Below are positions 46,354 to 58,874 of a stretch of 64,000 nucleotides of DNA, piece after piece. The first letter of the stretch is position 1; each line of letters begins with the position of its first letter. The translations under genes and the position numbers were made by a program. The notes beneath the pieces are model-generated. The model did no database searches. It worked only from the letters and a program-made list of their open reading frames with translations, and was not told the DNA's origin. This stretch comes from Burhinus oedicnemus (taxonomy: Eukaryota; Chordata; Aves; Charadriiformes; Burhinidae): NCBI GenBank assembly GCA_008921705.1, contig VFFE01006709.1:375619-439618 (forward strand), given 5' to 3'.

Positions 46354-46840
46354 AATCAGAGAATCATTTTGGTTGGAAGAGACCTTTAAGATCATCAAGT
46401 CCAATCATAAACCTAAAACTGCCAAGTTACCACTAAACCATGTCCCTCAGCACTACATCTACCTGTCTTTCAAATACCTCCAGGAATGGCGACTCCACCA
46501 CTTCCCTGGGCAGCCTGTTCCAATGCTCGATAACCCTTTCTGTGAAGAAATTTTTCCTAATATCCAATCTAAACCTCTCCTGGCACAACTTGAGGCCGTT
46601 TCCTCTTGTCCTACCGCATGTTACTTGGGAGAAGAGACTGACCACCACCTTGCTATAACCTCCTTTCAGGTAGTTGGTTGTAGAGAGCAATAAGATCTCC
46701 CCTCAGCTTCCTCTTCTCCAGACTAAACAACCCCAGTTCTCCCAGCTACTCCTCATAAGACTTGTGCTGTAGACCCCTTGCCAGCTTTGTTGTCCTTCTT
46801 TGGACATGCTCCAGCACCTCAAGGTCACTCCTGTAGTGAT
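46354..46840 (-). mobile_element. CR1 LINE, 5'-truncated copy (about 490 bp)
   Basis: The left edge AATCAGAGAATCATTTTGG, then GGTTGGAAGAGACCTTTAAG, is the reverse complement of an avian CR1 3' terminus, so the element runs on the minus strand with its 3' end at 46354. The minus frame 46433-46690 encodes the carboxy end of CR1 ORF2, with [27 protein letters not shown] and ending RDMV before its stop. That is the normal end of the reverse transcriptase protein. The sequence continues upstream through the GACCCCTTGCCAGCTTTGTT-like block (on the plus strand) to about 46840, where similarity ends. It lacks the endonuclease and catalytic reverse transcriptase domains and cannot move. Confidence 0.96.
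46433..46690 (-). pseudogene. CR1 ORF2 C-terminal remnant
   Basis: This open frame reads as the last part of the CR1 reverse transcriptase polyprotein: [46 protein letters not shown] and terminal RDMV. The natural stop codon is retained. Everything upstream, including the catalytic palm, is missing through 5' truncation. The first residues ([20 protein letters not shown]) are also related, so the start methionine has no meaning. It is not a cellular gene. Confidence 0.93.
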
Positions 46841-49800
46841 GAACACTTGAAAATGCCCCCATAGTGGAAACTCACTGCAGCTGTAGGAGACTGCTGAAGA
46901 GCTGCAGAGAGCAGGCTGGGTTTATTTACAGAGCAAGGAGCAGGGCCTGCGCTTGAAAAGCAGAGAACCCCACCTGTCCTGAGATTCATTCTCATAGGCA
47001 AATAGCACTCAGTTTAATTAGGGGCTAAAATATAAGTAAGTAGGAAAGGATCAGGCCTCTGGGCTTCACCATACCTAGAAGCACCAGCCAAGTGCATAGC
47101 CTTACTGGTCTTTGCACAACAAGACAGACAGAATGCTTCATTTATGTATGGGCCCAATATAATTGAATAACTAAAAATGGAACGTTTTTCCACTACCTAC
47201 AAGGGGATAAATTCTGGGGCTAGGGTCTGGTGCCAAATACTTTCCTGCACTTGATGCATCAGCAGGGATCTGGCTGGTGCCCTTACAAAAACAGAGCGCA
47301 TGTTTGCACACATTCAACATCCCCTCTGAGATGGTTTCCTCAAGCTGCCATTTAGGTTGTGTTTGGCACCTGAGGTGTTTCAGAGGAAAATACAACGCAT
47401 TCTTGATGACATACTAGGGGAAGAGTATTGAGGTCTGCATAGATGAGGTTTTGATCCTGGGAAATACAGTAGGTAAAGTCATGAACAGGGGTTTACTGTA
47501 GCTGAAAGCCTACACCTCGCAGGGCAGCTAACGCGAGGCGTGCAGTACCCATAAAAATTGAGCCTAAAGATTGCTTTAAGAATCTACCATTAGTCATCTA
47601 TGGTGTAGCACAGGCATTTTTTTATGCTATCCATTATAATTTAGTAGAGATCAAGGAGTTTGATTAGCAAAATGCAAATATAATGAGCTCTTTCAATTAA
47701 CCAAATTATTATCTGGTATTTGCCCTGCTTTCATGCCTCTCTAGACCATGAAAACTTCTTATTTTAGGCTGCACCTTTGTCACATTACATTTGCCATTTT
47801 CTCTCCTCTTGAGGTTAAGAATAATTATTATGCATTTGTGATTTTATTTTTTGTGGACACAGAGAATTAGCATACCTACAAAATATTCAGATGTCCATGC
47901 CACTGAAAGTGTTTATCTTACAATTTTTTTTTCTTGTCCCAGTTTAGTCTCTAGTGATTTAATCTAGTCTTTCTTATCCCTGTGTTGAGAGCATTGCCAA
48001 GATCTCCTAATTTTGAGGCGTGTCAGTATCATCTACACTGTTCCAATATTAAAATCAAGTTCTTGATTTTAGACGGGTACTGTTCCTTTTAAGTAGCAAT
48101 TAGCAGTTGATGAAGCAGAAGAATCCTTGTGGTCTTTTGGAAAGCTTGGCTGTATTATTCAGATCGAGAGCTTGAGCTTATTGGGAATTTGTCTGACAAA
48201 GTCAAAACCTGCCAATTTGTCAAAACTTAAACTTTTGATGGAAGTGTACCAGTTTCAACAAAACTTACAGCTGGAAAAGTTTCTTGGCTCCAGGGTACAA
48301 TTCCTGGTGAAATCCAGAATCTGACGCTACAGTCCAGTTTTGGGATTTGGTAGACACAAATTTGAGTTCCTGATCGTTTACTTAGGTATGTAAAAGTGGA
48401 ATTGCAGCTGGAGAAGAAACTGCTTTAAAAGCCAATAGGCCCATAGTTGAGGAACTCTCTTATAACCTGAGAGGCTGAGGGCTTGAGCGTGGGTCTGAGC
48501 CCCTCTGCCTCTGCTCTCGGGACCCGTGTCCTGCATGCTCTGATTACAGTAGGGGGTCCTGCTCTTGTGTGACACCTGAAAGAGCTTAGTCTGGTGACTA
48601 GAAAACTGTTTCAGGTCTCTGAAAGTGGTTCAAACAAGATAACAGCTTCCTGCTCACAGTATTAAAAAGAAGCTTTGGATGCAGAAACTTGAGGGCAATC
48701 TTCATTTAAAATACATCTCCTCTTCCCACACAACGCGTCGCTTCTAAGTCCTGTTATCCTGTAGATTGTGTTTCGTTGTGTGAAGGAGTCAGCTTTATTA
48801 CTATTACATTTGTCTTTCAATTAAACTCTGTGGTTTAAGTGTTGGAACAACTTAAACATCGATATACAAATTTTGATTTTTTTAAATTTTTTTTTTTTTT
48901 TATTTTGAAGGGGAATAGCTCTTAATGATAAAACTAGAATTATAGCCTAAGGTATAAAATAAGAAGTACTTGGGAGAATACTGCTGTAACGTACCTCCAC
49001 ACTGGTAACTAATCTGCTAGAACAGTCTTGTAAACATCACACCAGGTTAATAAAAGGTCGTGCCAGTTTTAAGGTAGTAAAAGTACAACTAAATAAAACT
49101 TTTAAGTAGAGTTTTTAAGCTGTCTGACATGACACTTGCCAGAGAGCATCAGAGGACTGTGCCACTTTGTCAGGCTGAGAGATGAGCAAGGCAGCAGCAG
49201 CTTCAGCTGCCTCCCACCCAGCTCTGCTCCCAGCTGCTCAGTCGGATTCAGATGAAGGCTTGTCTGTAGCTGTCGGCAAGGCTGAAGCTCAAAAGCTGAT
49301 CTGTGATTAATAATCGCAAGTAATGGGGATAACACTGGAATTTAGGCTTTTCCCTGCATGTGTTCATGGTTAAGATACTGCATTCCAGAAAGATAGTTGT
49401 TTGATAACAAATAAGATTTTGTGTCTTGATTTGAACTGTTAAAGGAGTCAGAAGAAAGCTCGTAAACCTTAATGCTGTACAGCAGGTTGTTTACTGTACA
49501 AATATTCCAGGGTCAAATTTTTCCTTCGTTAATATTTACAAATCTGGTAAATTCTGTTCTGGCTGAAGGGCTCCCTAAAGGCCAAAACAGTATGGCTAAA
49601 GGAAACATGGTAAAAAGTATTGAAGGAAAAAAAAGAGTGAGAGCATGAGAAGCAAAGTGATATGGGAACGTGGCAGGATACGGGCAGGGTAGCAGTCATA
49701 TCTAGTCACTGAAGCAGGGGAAGAGTCAGGATTGGGGTGAGCAGCCATGGCAGAAATTTGAGAAGAAATTTGATCTGAGGTAGAACTCCTAGCCCCAGGG

Positions 49801-52800
49801 GTTTGTTGCCACACTGAAAAATGTCACGGTTGCAGACCATAGTTGTAACCTTTCACCTTTCTGTAGTGAAAGCTAAGCTTAAACAGTCCTTGGAGGGGCA
49901 ATTACTTCATTGGGTCTACCAGTAGGTTTTAGCCCCATAGACAGCAATAAAGTGAAGGGTTGATGTGGTTGAAGTAGGCTTGTGTCTTGCAGGTCATCAG
50001 TGATGATTGCCCCCCGTAAGACCCAGGAGGGCTCGATGAGTCTGAAGTCTTTGTTCTTCAGCCTTCCATCTTAACAGAATTTGATGCTGGTTCAGTGTCG
50101 CATAATTTTTTTGAAGTCTGCATTTTAGATAAATTGTCCGGTTAGCCCAAGCTGAACAGAGGAATTCCTTTTACTGTGGTATGTTTAGGAAGGGTGTCCA
50201 GGTGCAGAACGAGCGATGCTGAGCTGCTGATAACCACTAAGTGCCTGATTTCAGAAACTGGTAACTGGTGATCACAGCATGTTTTAAACATTAGAACACA
50301 AAGGTACAGTAATAAATGTAATTTTGACCAGTTATCTGGAGTGGTTGTTTTGTTCAATATTGTTTTGCTAGCTGTAATGCCACCAGTTGAGGACTTTAGC
50401 TGCTGAACACATCCGAGAAGGTGCTATGACATCTGAAATCTTACACGTCACATAGTAAGGCCTTACAACATGTTGTTTTGTCTACCAGGTTTATTTGTAT
50501 TAAGATCTAGTGAGGTCTCTACCAGGTCTTTCAAAAGGAGGAACCTAGAATGATGGAAGAGATGATGGATTAAGTATTCATGTCAATCATAAGTAAAATG
50601 TTTATTGAAAATGTTGCCTGAAGAAAACTGCGTTTCATGTAAGTGTTGCTCTTGGGGTATGAGGGGGGGAAGCAGAACTCATCAGGAGGGAAAGATACAC
50701 CTTTTGCTTCTGTGAGGTTGCCTGTGTTCTTACATCTATACCACAGGCCCAGCTGATTTATCCTTTAAGAATGATCAGTCTGTTTAGAGCATGTAGTCCT
50801 TAGATTAACGTCCTCTTCTGCAGTTTATGGAATGAAACTTATGGCAATCACTGATATCCCAAAATATTTCTTCTCTGTGCTTGTCCATGACTATTGCTCC
50901 TGCATGGATCCATAGACCTGGAGAAAGGGCCAAGATATAAAATTTTATATATATATTATTTTTTTTTAAATGGGCAAATCCTGAGGATGTTGTTTGGACA
51001 CTTATTAAATGATAAACTCCTCCTGCAACTTTCTGAGAGTCTTGAAATCTCGTATAAGTCAGGCCCGGAGTGTGAAACTCACTGGTTGCCAAGAAATGAA
51101 AACTCTTAAGAGAATGTTTCTAAACTTTTGCCTTTGTAGACACCTTAAGTCTGCTGCTATAAGGGAGTCATTGTTTTATTATTTTGACTAACACAGCACA
51201 GATTACAGACAAAAATAGAAATTGTGAAGTACCTGCCAATGCTTCTTGTTGAAGTGGCTCCCTTTAAAGAAAATATTTAGTTGGTTATAAAAACATAGCC
51301 CAATTAGGTAGCAATTTGGTAAAAAACATCTGGAAAATAAATGGAAATCCTTGAGATCAATATCAGTCTCAAGAAGTGTGGATACCATCAATTTTACTGA
51401 ATGGTGGGAGTCTTAGAACCTTAAAGAGGAAAAAAGCTTAATTACAGCGGAAATAAACCAGTTCAGGAAAAAAATCATAAAAGTGCCGTGAGTTAGGTCT
51501 GATCAAAAACACACTGATGAGAATACTGGCAAAAGAAAAGACAGAGAAAGATTTATTGTGTCTATCAAGCATTGAGTTGTGTTCTGAAACACTTGCGTTT
51601 CCATGGGCTGAGAATTACTGGAATAAAACATTTACTTAGAAACGGAGTGAACACGCAGCCATTATGCTGATTGTGGCATGTTTGTAGAGAAAAGGAAATG
51701 TTTTACAGGCAAGGATGGGTTATTGGACTGGGATACATGATTGATTTCTTTTACTACTGTAGGCTAGATTTCAAAGAATAACTCTACAGTGCCAGATACG
51801 ACATTATTGGCTGCCAGCTACAAAAACACAACAAAGAGGAAGGATGTATCTTGCCTGAATATAACCTTTCAAGAGCATCATAGGTATGTACAGAGTTGGA
51901 ACAAACCACTATCTGAAGGTGGTGTTCTTTCATTGCTCTCTTCAGGGGCTGCCCGCACAGCTAGTTTAGTCTAGATGCCAACATCTTGGGCAGATAAGTG
52001 GCGATTGAGCTCCGTCACAAAATTCACAAAATATAATCATTGCAAAATTTGAGAGGGCCCTGGCTTTTTTTTCTTCTCCTTCCACTCAGATGTACGTTTA
52101 TTGTATTACCTTGTGCTACTCTTCCTATTTTTAGAACTGAAAAAGACAAAGATTGTTACTAAAACCAGTTTTCTCAGTGATTTGACAGAAATAGGGTGGT
52201 TTGGGCGTTCAGCTAAGTTAACTGTTCTGCAGCTGATCACTTTTAAAGAGCTGCTCAGTTAATGAGATAATAGTTGCAATAAAAAGGAGAGGTTTTAAGT
52301 GAAAGATCTGCTTGTAGCAAATAGGATTCTTGATCCGTGAATAACGTGAAGATACCATTTCATCTGTTTTCTGAAATAAATTGGTCAACAGACCGTAAAA
52401 TAAACCTGTGCTAGGGGTCACACCAGCTGGTAAAATTGGTGATGTTATTGACAGTAAGGAGATAAGGCAAGTGCACTGGCTGGGGGCATAGTACAAAGTA
52501 GTTAAGAGGGAAAAACTAGAAATCAGTCACTCCTAAAAGAGGAGAAGGACAACTGAACTGTTACTGCTGAATAGCCTGAATGTACAAAACAATACAAAAC
52601 TAAAACAAGTCAAAGCAGGATAATTACTTATAGTCTAATTCAGAATGTTTTGAATTGTATTAGAAAGAACCCTTGACTTGAGTGCTCTTTGCATCTGGCT
52701 TCATTGCAGAAGATAGAAATAATATTTTGGTCAACCTTTTGATAATTTGTTAACAATTTAATACAGGGCAAAACATGCGACAAAACTCGTGAAGGTCACT

Positions 52801-52860
52801 GTGTTTGCATATGGAGTACTTTTGTCCTGAAGTTTTATTTCCATATTATTTTCAAGATAC
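46841..52860. other. AT-rich stretch without recognisable gene
   Basis: Sequence right of the CR1 copy. A segment at 46860-47110 has a moderately GC-rich, LTR-like feel but no paired ends, tract or primer site that I could identify. CCTCGC (47516-47521) and GCGAGG (47534-47539) make a short CpG stem. A T-rich run lies at 48883-48905 and a 16-bp AT palindrome at 50935-50950. Exon-like segments are at 44614-44654 (in the previous stretch) and 51763-51883. Confidence 0.5.
51763..51883 (+). other. Unproven non-coding or terminal exon candidate
   Basis: Acceptor TTGATTTCTTTTACTACTGTAG and donor TAG|GTATGT are both near consensus and enclose 121 bases. The only frame open at the start runs 31 codons (beginning ARFQRITLQC) to a TGA at 51856-51858. 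The other frames stop almost at once. If real it is more likely an exon of a non-coding RNA or of an untranslated region than an internal coding exon. Confidence 0.15.
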
Positions 52861-52868
52861 TCAGACTT

Positions 52869-52910
52869 AAAAAAAAACAAACCCAAACAAACAACGGTTT
52901 GGGTTTTTTT
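52869..52910. repeat. A-rich/T-rich inverted repeat
   Basis: AAACCCAAAC (52879-52888) and GTTTGGGTTT (52897-52906) are exact reverse complements around an 8-base loop. An outer A-run and T-run extend the stem after one bulged C. This is an A/C-rich tract meeting its own complement, which would fold as a hairpin. Confidence 0.85.
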
Positions 52911-55900
52911 TATTGCTCCCTTCAAATAATTTTTGCTTTGCCCTACTGTCAGGAGAACAACACAAGACAAACATAAAGAAAAAAGCCAAGAACATGAACT
53001 GTACAAAGCATTTATAGGAAACATATAGGAAATCAGCTTTGATGTTGCTAATAAAAGAGCATGTGGAAAATCTAGCAATAGCATTGCAAAAATATTGCAC
53101 GTATAAATCATTAAAAAGCAAAGAGGGCCAGATGCTGCTGATGCAATTTGAGCTTTGTCTAATGTGTGAGGCAGGTGCTTTCTGTAGTGTGTGCGTGGAC
53201 GTTGGTTCTGCATTCATGTCATTTGGGACAGGACTGGAGCTTGCTGTGCGTTGTGCCCGTTCTGTGCAAAAGAAACCCAACCAGGGTAGGAGGCAGGAGA
53301 GGGCACATAATCTTGTGGGATGGATCTTGTGTCCACCTCGTGTCTGTTGAGGAGTCTAGTAGAAAAAACTTGTAGTAGAACAGCTGGAGGAAAATCAAAA
53401 TGTTTGTTAATTTTGTTTTTGCTAATCATTTAAATGTTCCAGGTTTACCTGATTTTGTTGAAGCCATCTAACCAATTTAATGGCAATTTCCTATCCTGGC
53501 CAGCATATGAACGTTCCCTCCTATCTCCTGTGTTTAAAAGATGGACCTTTTAAATCAATTTCTCATCACTTCAGGGTAAAAAGCCTTGGGCTGTCTGCTC
53601 ATTTCCTGACACTACCTGCTGCTGACAAATCTATTTTAAGTTCTCACTGCAGTCACTGTGAGGAGAGAATATCAAGTGAGTTCTATGTTTTCTTCATACC
53701 TGTTTACATTTAGTTTTAAAGATCCCACGTTATTAAAGTTCCTAAGATTTTTAGACTTTTGGCTTAAGGTCTTGTAAATAATTTTGGTTTTTTTTCTGAT
53801 TTTCCAGTCTGAAATAGGAGTCTGTTGTAGTTAAGTTTGTAACCTTCTATGAAAACAAACAATAAAAGACCAGATTTCAGTTACTTTTTTTTTTAAAAAA
53901 AAAAAAGTAAGCGAAAGGAAGTAAAATCTGTTTAACAATATGACTATATAAACATATGAGCATCTGAAAAAATATTTTTTTCTATGTATTAGGTCACATA
54001 ATTAGATGTTAGAGCACTTCTGGAAAAACAGCTATGGGAATAAAGCAATGGCACTCAGTGCAGCTAATATAAGGCAATGGTTGTGGTGCAAAGATGCCAG
54101 AGAATATAATAAAAAATATCTGTTGCGCTCTAAATTTAGTATTATCAGAATCTGGGGAAAATTATGACTGAGAAGTCATTAGGGCAAGAACAAAGTCTAG
54201 TGCTGCAGAGAAAATAACTGATGCCAAGCTAAAGGCATCTTTATTTACAGATGATTCAGATCTGAATAGTAGTTCAGAAAATTGCTCTCTAAAAATGGAA
54301 ACCATCATCATATTAAACTTCACATGGAAGTGAGAAAACAGGAAACAAGAGCCCCAGTACTGTTGAAGCAGTCCATGTGGACTGGCCTCTCTTGAGATAT
54401 TTAAATATATATATTCACTAGGGGACAACTGGGTTGTCTGTACGTGTGTGTGGTGGTGACGATGGGAGGGAAGTCTTTGGAAGTCGGCTGGGGACAAACA
54501 GTAGGAGAGGTAAAGGGCTAGCAGCCATAGACAAAGACTATGGTGATACATGTCTGTGATTTAAACAATGAAACACTTGTGTTTTTGTCATGAAGAGCAG
54601 ATTTTCTTAGTGTAAAATCATCTTTTTATTGTAGATTATTGAACTTGAAAAGCGCATGTGGCTGGAGCACAGCTCTGAATGTCGCAATTTTGGTAAAGTT
54701 CAGAATATGAATGGATTTCAGATCCATGGTTTCCATCCGCCTTCACTTGCGATAAAGGGGTTTATCCAAACCCCAGGTTCAGATAGTTTCAAGGTTGCCA
54801 TCGTTCCAGATGCTGTCCTGCATTTCTGTTGCTCAGGCCCATAGGTGATATTCAAGTTCTCCGGTGCTTCATGCCTTTTGCCTGCTGTGGTTAGCTAAGT
54901 AGTTCAGTCGGAATGTAGCGTACGTTTTGGTGAAACTGTTTTAAAATCAAATAAAATTCTCAGTATTTCAGCAGGTTTTCAGAAATACTTTCAATGATAA
55001 ACTTTATAGCATACAATCTGTGCAATGAAATTTTAATGGCATTTACATTTAAATTGATCAACTTAAAATAAGATCAAATGAATGTATCAGAAATATTCCA
55101 CATAATTACTTTAAGAATTTTTTAAATAGCTGTGTACCTTATGTGACTGTAAAATGTCTTTAGATATTTGATGGCTATGCAACCATGCTTTGACTCAGAT
55201 TAAACTTTGACAGGCTTCAGGGTACATTTTTTCTGAACTGGGCCTGAGCTGTGCAGAAATGGAAGTCCTAGACAACACAGCCACGTCTGGGCTTTCTGTG
55301 GAGTGGATTGAGTAGTTGCAAACTTGTTTGAAGTCATTATTACAGGTAACTAACTCTTCTTTTGATGAGAAAGTTATAGAAAAGTTACAGAAAGCAACTA
55401 AACTGTCTAATTAATAGAAAAGCTCAAAGCTAGCCCTACGAAATGGGTGAGAACTCACACATCTCACAGTTTTGTGAAGTGAAACTTTTTTTTGGAAAAA
55501 AACCCTCAACACTGAGCTTGTCTTTTTTTTTTTATTATTTATTTTTTAAAATTTATTTAATGTCTGTTTTCATGTTTGTACGCAATGTGTAATTTGGTAG
55601 ATTTTGTAGTCAAAACAATAGATATTGCCCTCATTACCCTGCAGGTTTCTCTAAGTTCATAATATCTTCAGTTGTTTTCTTTCCATTTAATATTCTCTAT
55701 TTATGGTTTACATGAAAAAAAGTCACTGGGAGTTGAAACATGGTTTTTATTATCTGTCTGTTGTCAGTGATGGTGTATGAAAGCATAAAACATCTTGAAT
55801 TTTGTAAACTAAGGTAATCGTACAGGACTCTTGATAATGAATTTTTGTTTTGACTAGTAAATGATACAGTATGAAATTCATCATCGTAGTATCTAAAGCG

Positions 55901-58724
55901 TGCTCCAAAAAGGGGTAATTTTTCATCTAAGCAGCACTTTGAAGTGTACTCTACATGTTTTCTGTAGCATCTCTTGACAAAAGAGCAAATTATAACTGGG
56001 ATGATGTTTTGCCACTTTCTTCATATGATCCTCTAAGCCAAGCCTGAGTCCTGTAGTTAAGCTGAGTGCTATTTTGCTTGGAGCCATTTGAGTGTCCTTT
56101 TTCCACTGGAAATCTAAGGTTGGGAAGAGTAACCAAGACCGTAGTTACTGAGCCAGCCATCACCGGAGTTTCTCTTTTCCTGCTTTGCTGGTGGGTCCCT
56201 TCTCATTTGCAACTTCTGAAAGAGAAAAGTGCTCAGGCAACTGGGACCGGAGAAATCGAAAGGGGTGTGGGAAGAATTTTTGAACTTTTGTAATCTGAAA
56301 AAGAGGAAGTTCACTTCTTTTGTAGTGGTCACCAGATGGCACTCTGATATACGATGTTGCATTCTGCTTTTTGTTGTCTTCAAGCAAGGTCTTCATAGTT
56401 GTTATTATCTATTATTATTTGTGTGCTGAGACAATTGCTTGAGAGGAAATGTAGCAATAACCAAAGTTCCTGCTACGTTGCCCCTATTTTGAAGGGATTG
56501 TTTAGACAGTGCTGCTTCCGGACAGCCAGAAGTTTGTATGTAGACTGAGATTACTGAAAAGTGAACACTGCTTATGTGCTATTTATTAGGACACCGCATC
56601 AGGATTTGTGCAAATATGCGAGGCAAGTTATAGACTAGCTTTGGAAAGTGATCAATGAGCCTTCCACTGAGCAGTGGTATTGTATTAAAATTACCCAGTA
56701 ATAATCTCATTCTGAGACTTGTGTTCTTTAGAAATAGTCAAGACGATGGGAGAGCTGAAGACACCTCCATTGTACTCTTATGGGAATGGGGAATGATTTG
56801 TATTTTGTTGAGGTTGTTTATGCTGACTTTATTTGGTGTTTTGGAGCCTTTTTTAATGAGTTTATTTCTCTACAATATTTAGAGTATTCAAACGTTAAAG
56901 CAGTTTTGTAAGTAAAATATTATTACTTTTACCGAGATCTGTGCCAAGCCTTAGTTAGTTTTCAAGGGAATTATTGAAAAACTGCTCAACTGCTAAATGC
57001 TGTAATACACTGATGTTAGCTTTCACCTATGCTTCTTGTACCACATGCAAACCAATTCATTTTCACCAAAAGTAGACATACTTAACATTTAAATTCCTCT
57101 TCATTTTCAGGTGATTTATAACAGATGAATACGGAAAATAGCACTAATATACCTGTACTGCAAGATCATGTTTGAAAGGTGGTGTGGCAGAAGAACTTAG
57201 ACTTTAGATATTTATAACAGAATATTGCTAGATCTCTTGACTTTTTTGAGGGGAGACAGGGTTAAAAAAAACCCCAAACCCTATTGAAGGAGAAGGGAGC
57301 ATTTTTGTCCCTTTTATTCTTTAAATACTTATCCAGAATCTAGCAAATAAGGGAGTATACAACAGGTGAAACCTGATGAGACCTTTCACAACTGCAAGGC
57401 ACTTAATGATGCTTCACACCTGTGATGCGGGTTGCTCTTAAAAGTCTGCTTCTTCTAGGAAAATGTTACGGCTCTAGAAATCTACTCTGTTCTCCTTTAA
57501 CTGTGACATTATATCAAACTGCAATATCCTACATGGCTCAGAGCAGGCAGGGAAAATGTTCCTATAGTAAGTGAACTGTTCTGGCACTTGGGAGAGCATG
57601 TTCAGATCTCCTCGTTTGTCCCTGGCTAAATCACTGCGTGCCTGAAAGGCCATCTGATACTTATCTGCTCACATCTTACACCAGGAAAGGGGAGGAGGCT
57701 ACTGGAATGTGTTAAATAAAAATTATAGCTGGCCAACATTCAGAATTTATTCAGTGTGCATTTCTGGTTGAACTGGGACTAAGCAAATTTTTTTTTTTTT
57801 CATGATTTCCCACAAAGTGAATATGGAGAAATGACTAACTTTGTAGTAAAATACAGAAACTGTCATCACGTCCACAGCATGTCCTAGCCGTGGGGTTGTT
57901 TTTCTCAGCAGCTGGGGCTCCAGGGGTCAGTGGGCAGCACTGGGACATGGCAGCCTCCAGAGATGGCCTCCCAAGGGCAGTCCACGCTTATGGAGAAGGT
58001 GGCATTCTTCGCGCCCTATTCAGTAAAGACCCCCAGCCATTGATTTTGGCTCACTTGCAAACAAACAGGAGTTCCCCTTAGGAAAAAATAAAAAATTCCT
58101 AACTGGCTTTTATTAAGATTTCTAAGTGACCACAGTAACAGAGATCATATAAACAGCTAGAGATACAGAAAGCTAGCAAATAAAATCAGCTGAATAGAAA
58201 GAGGGGATTTATTAACATATTACATCTAGCCTCATTTCAGGGCTCTTTCCGAACTCTGATTTTTGAGTGTTGCTTTCTTTGCCTTAAAGCTGAGCTAAGG
58301 AGAATAGCGATTTGAATCATTCAGCCTGGGAGACGTTATATTTTCCTTTCTGTTATCAGAGGACTATGGAATTTATTATCAGTGACTTTCCAAAGTTGTA
58401 TATTGATTCTAATTGAAGAATTTTAAAGGATAACTGATCCCCTTGATCCAAACAACTGTAGGTTTTTCTATTGAGGTGGTCAATGAAAGTGACAATTACA
58501 CTTTTGGTCATTCTTTTTAATCTGTAGAGTAACAATTTAAACTTGGAAAATGACAGAAATTTTTTTTTCATGTGCGCCACTAAATGGCATTAGAAAATAA
58601 AATTCTTAAACTGTTGTTGGCTGAGGCAGAGTTCTGAACCATCTAAATAACCTGAGAAAGTTGTATTTTATTTGCAGGAGCCCCTATAACATCCAAAACG
58701 TGCAGTTATCTCCTCTGATTCTTA
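52911..58724. other. AT-rich stretch without recognisable gene
   Basis: No gene supported. Minus frames of 151 codons (52758-53213) and 137 codons (52867-53280) overlap each other, and a 103-codon plus frame overlaps both. At most one could be real and none shows a known domain. A T10A12 palindrome lies at 53881-53910, a T-run at 55521-55532 and a T12 run near 57789. A GC-richer segment is at 57875-58080. Confidence 0.5.
53881..53910. repeat. Near-perfect T/A palindrome, 30 bp
   Basis: TTAC followed by T10, then A12 and GTAA. The outer four bases on each side are exact complements, and only the run lengths differ by two. Such T-run/A-run junctions are prone to replication slippage. Confidence 0.9.
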
Positions 58725-58816
58725 ATCATAGAATCATAGAATAGTTTGGGTTGGAAGGGACCTTTAAAGGTCATCTAGTCCAACCCCCCTGCAATGAGCA
58801 GGGACATCTTCAACTA
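58725..58816 (-). mobile_element. Avian CR1 LINE 3' fragment, about 92 bp
   Basis: AATCATAGAATCATAGAATA, then GTTTGGGTTGGAAGGGACC, then GTCATCTAGTCCAACCCCCC, then GCAATGAGCAGGGACATCTT is nearly consensus avian CR1 read in reverse, so the element is on the minus strand with its 3' end at 58725. Similarity ends at about 58816. The low divergence suggests it is the youngest CR1 piece in the window. Confidence 0.97.
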
Positions 58817-58874
58817 TGTAGGTTCCACAAAAATTCCATTGATGTTCTCCCCAGGCAGGCTTTTTACAAGATCA

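Noticed and set aside
46860..47110. Possible solo LTR right of the CR1 copy
   Set aside because: No matching TG...CA ends, target duplication or other LTR landmark could be identified.
54162..54551. 129-codon minus-strand open frame
   Set aside because: No known domain; no splice or promoter context; length is within chance expectation for 64 kb in six frames.
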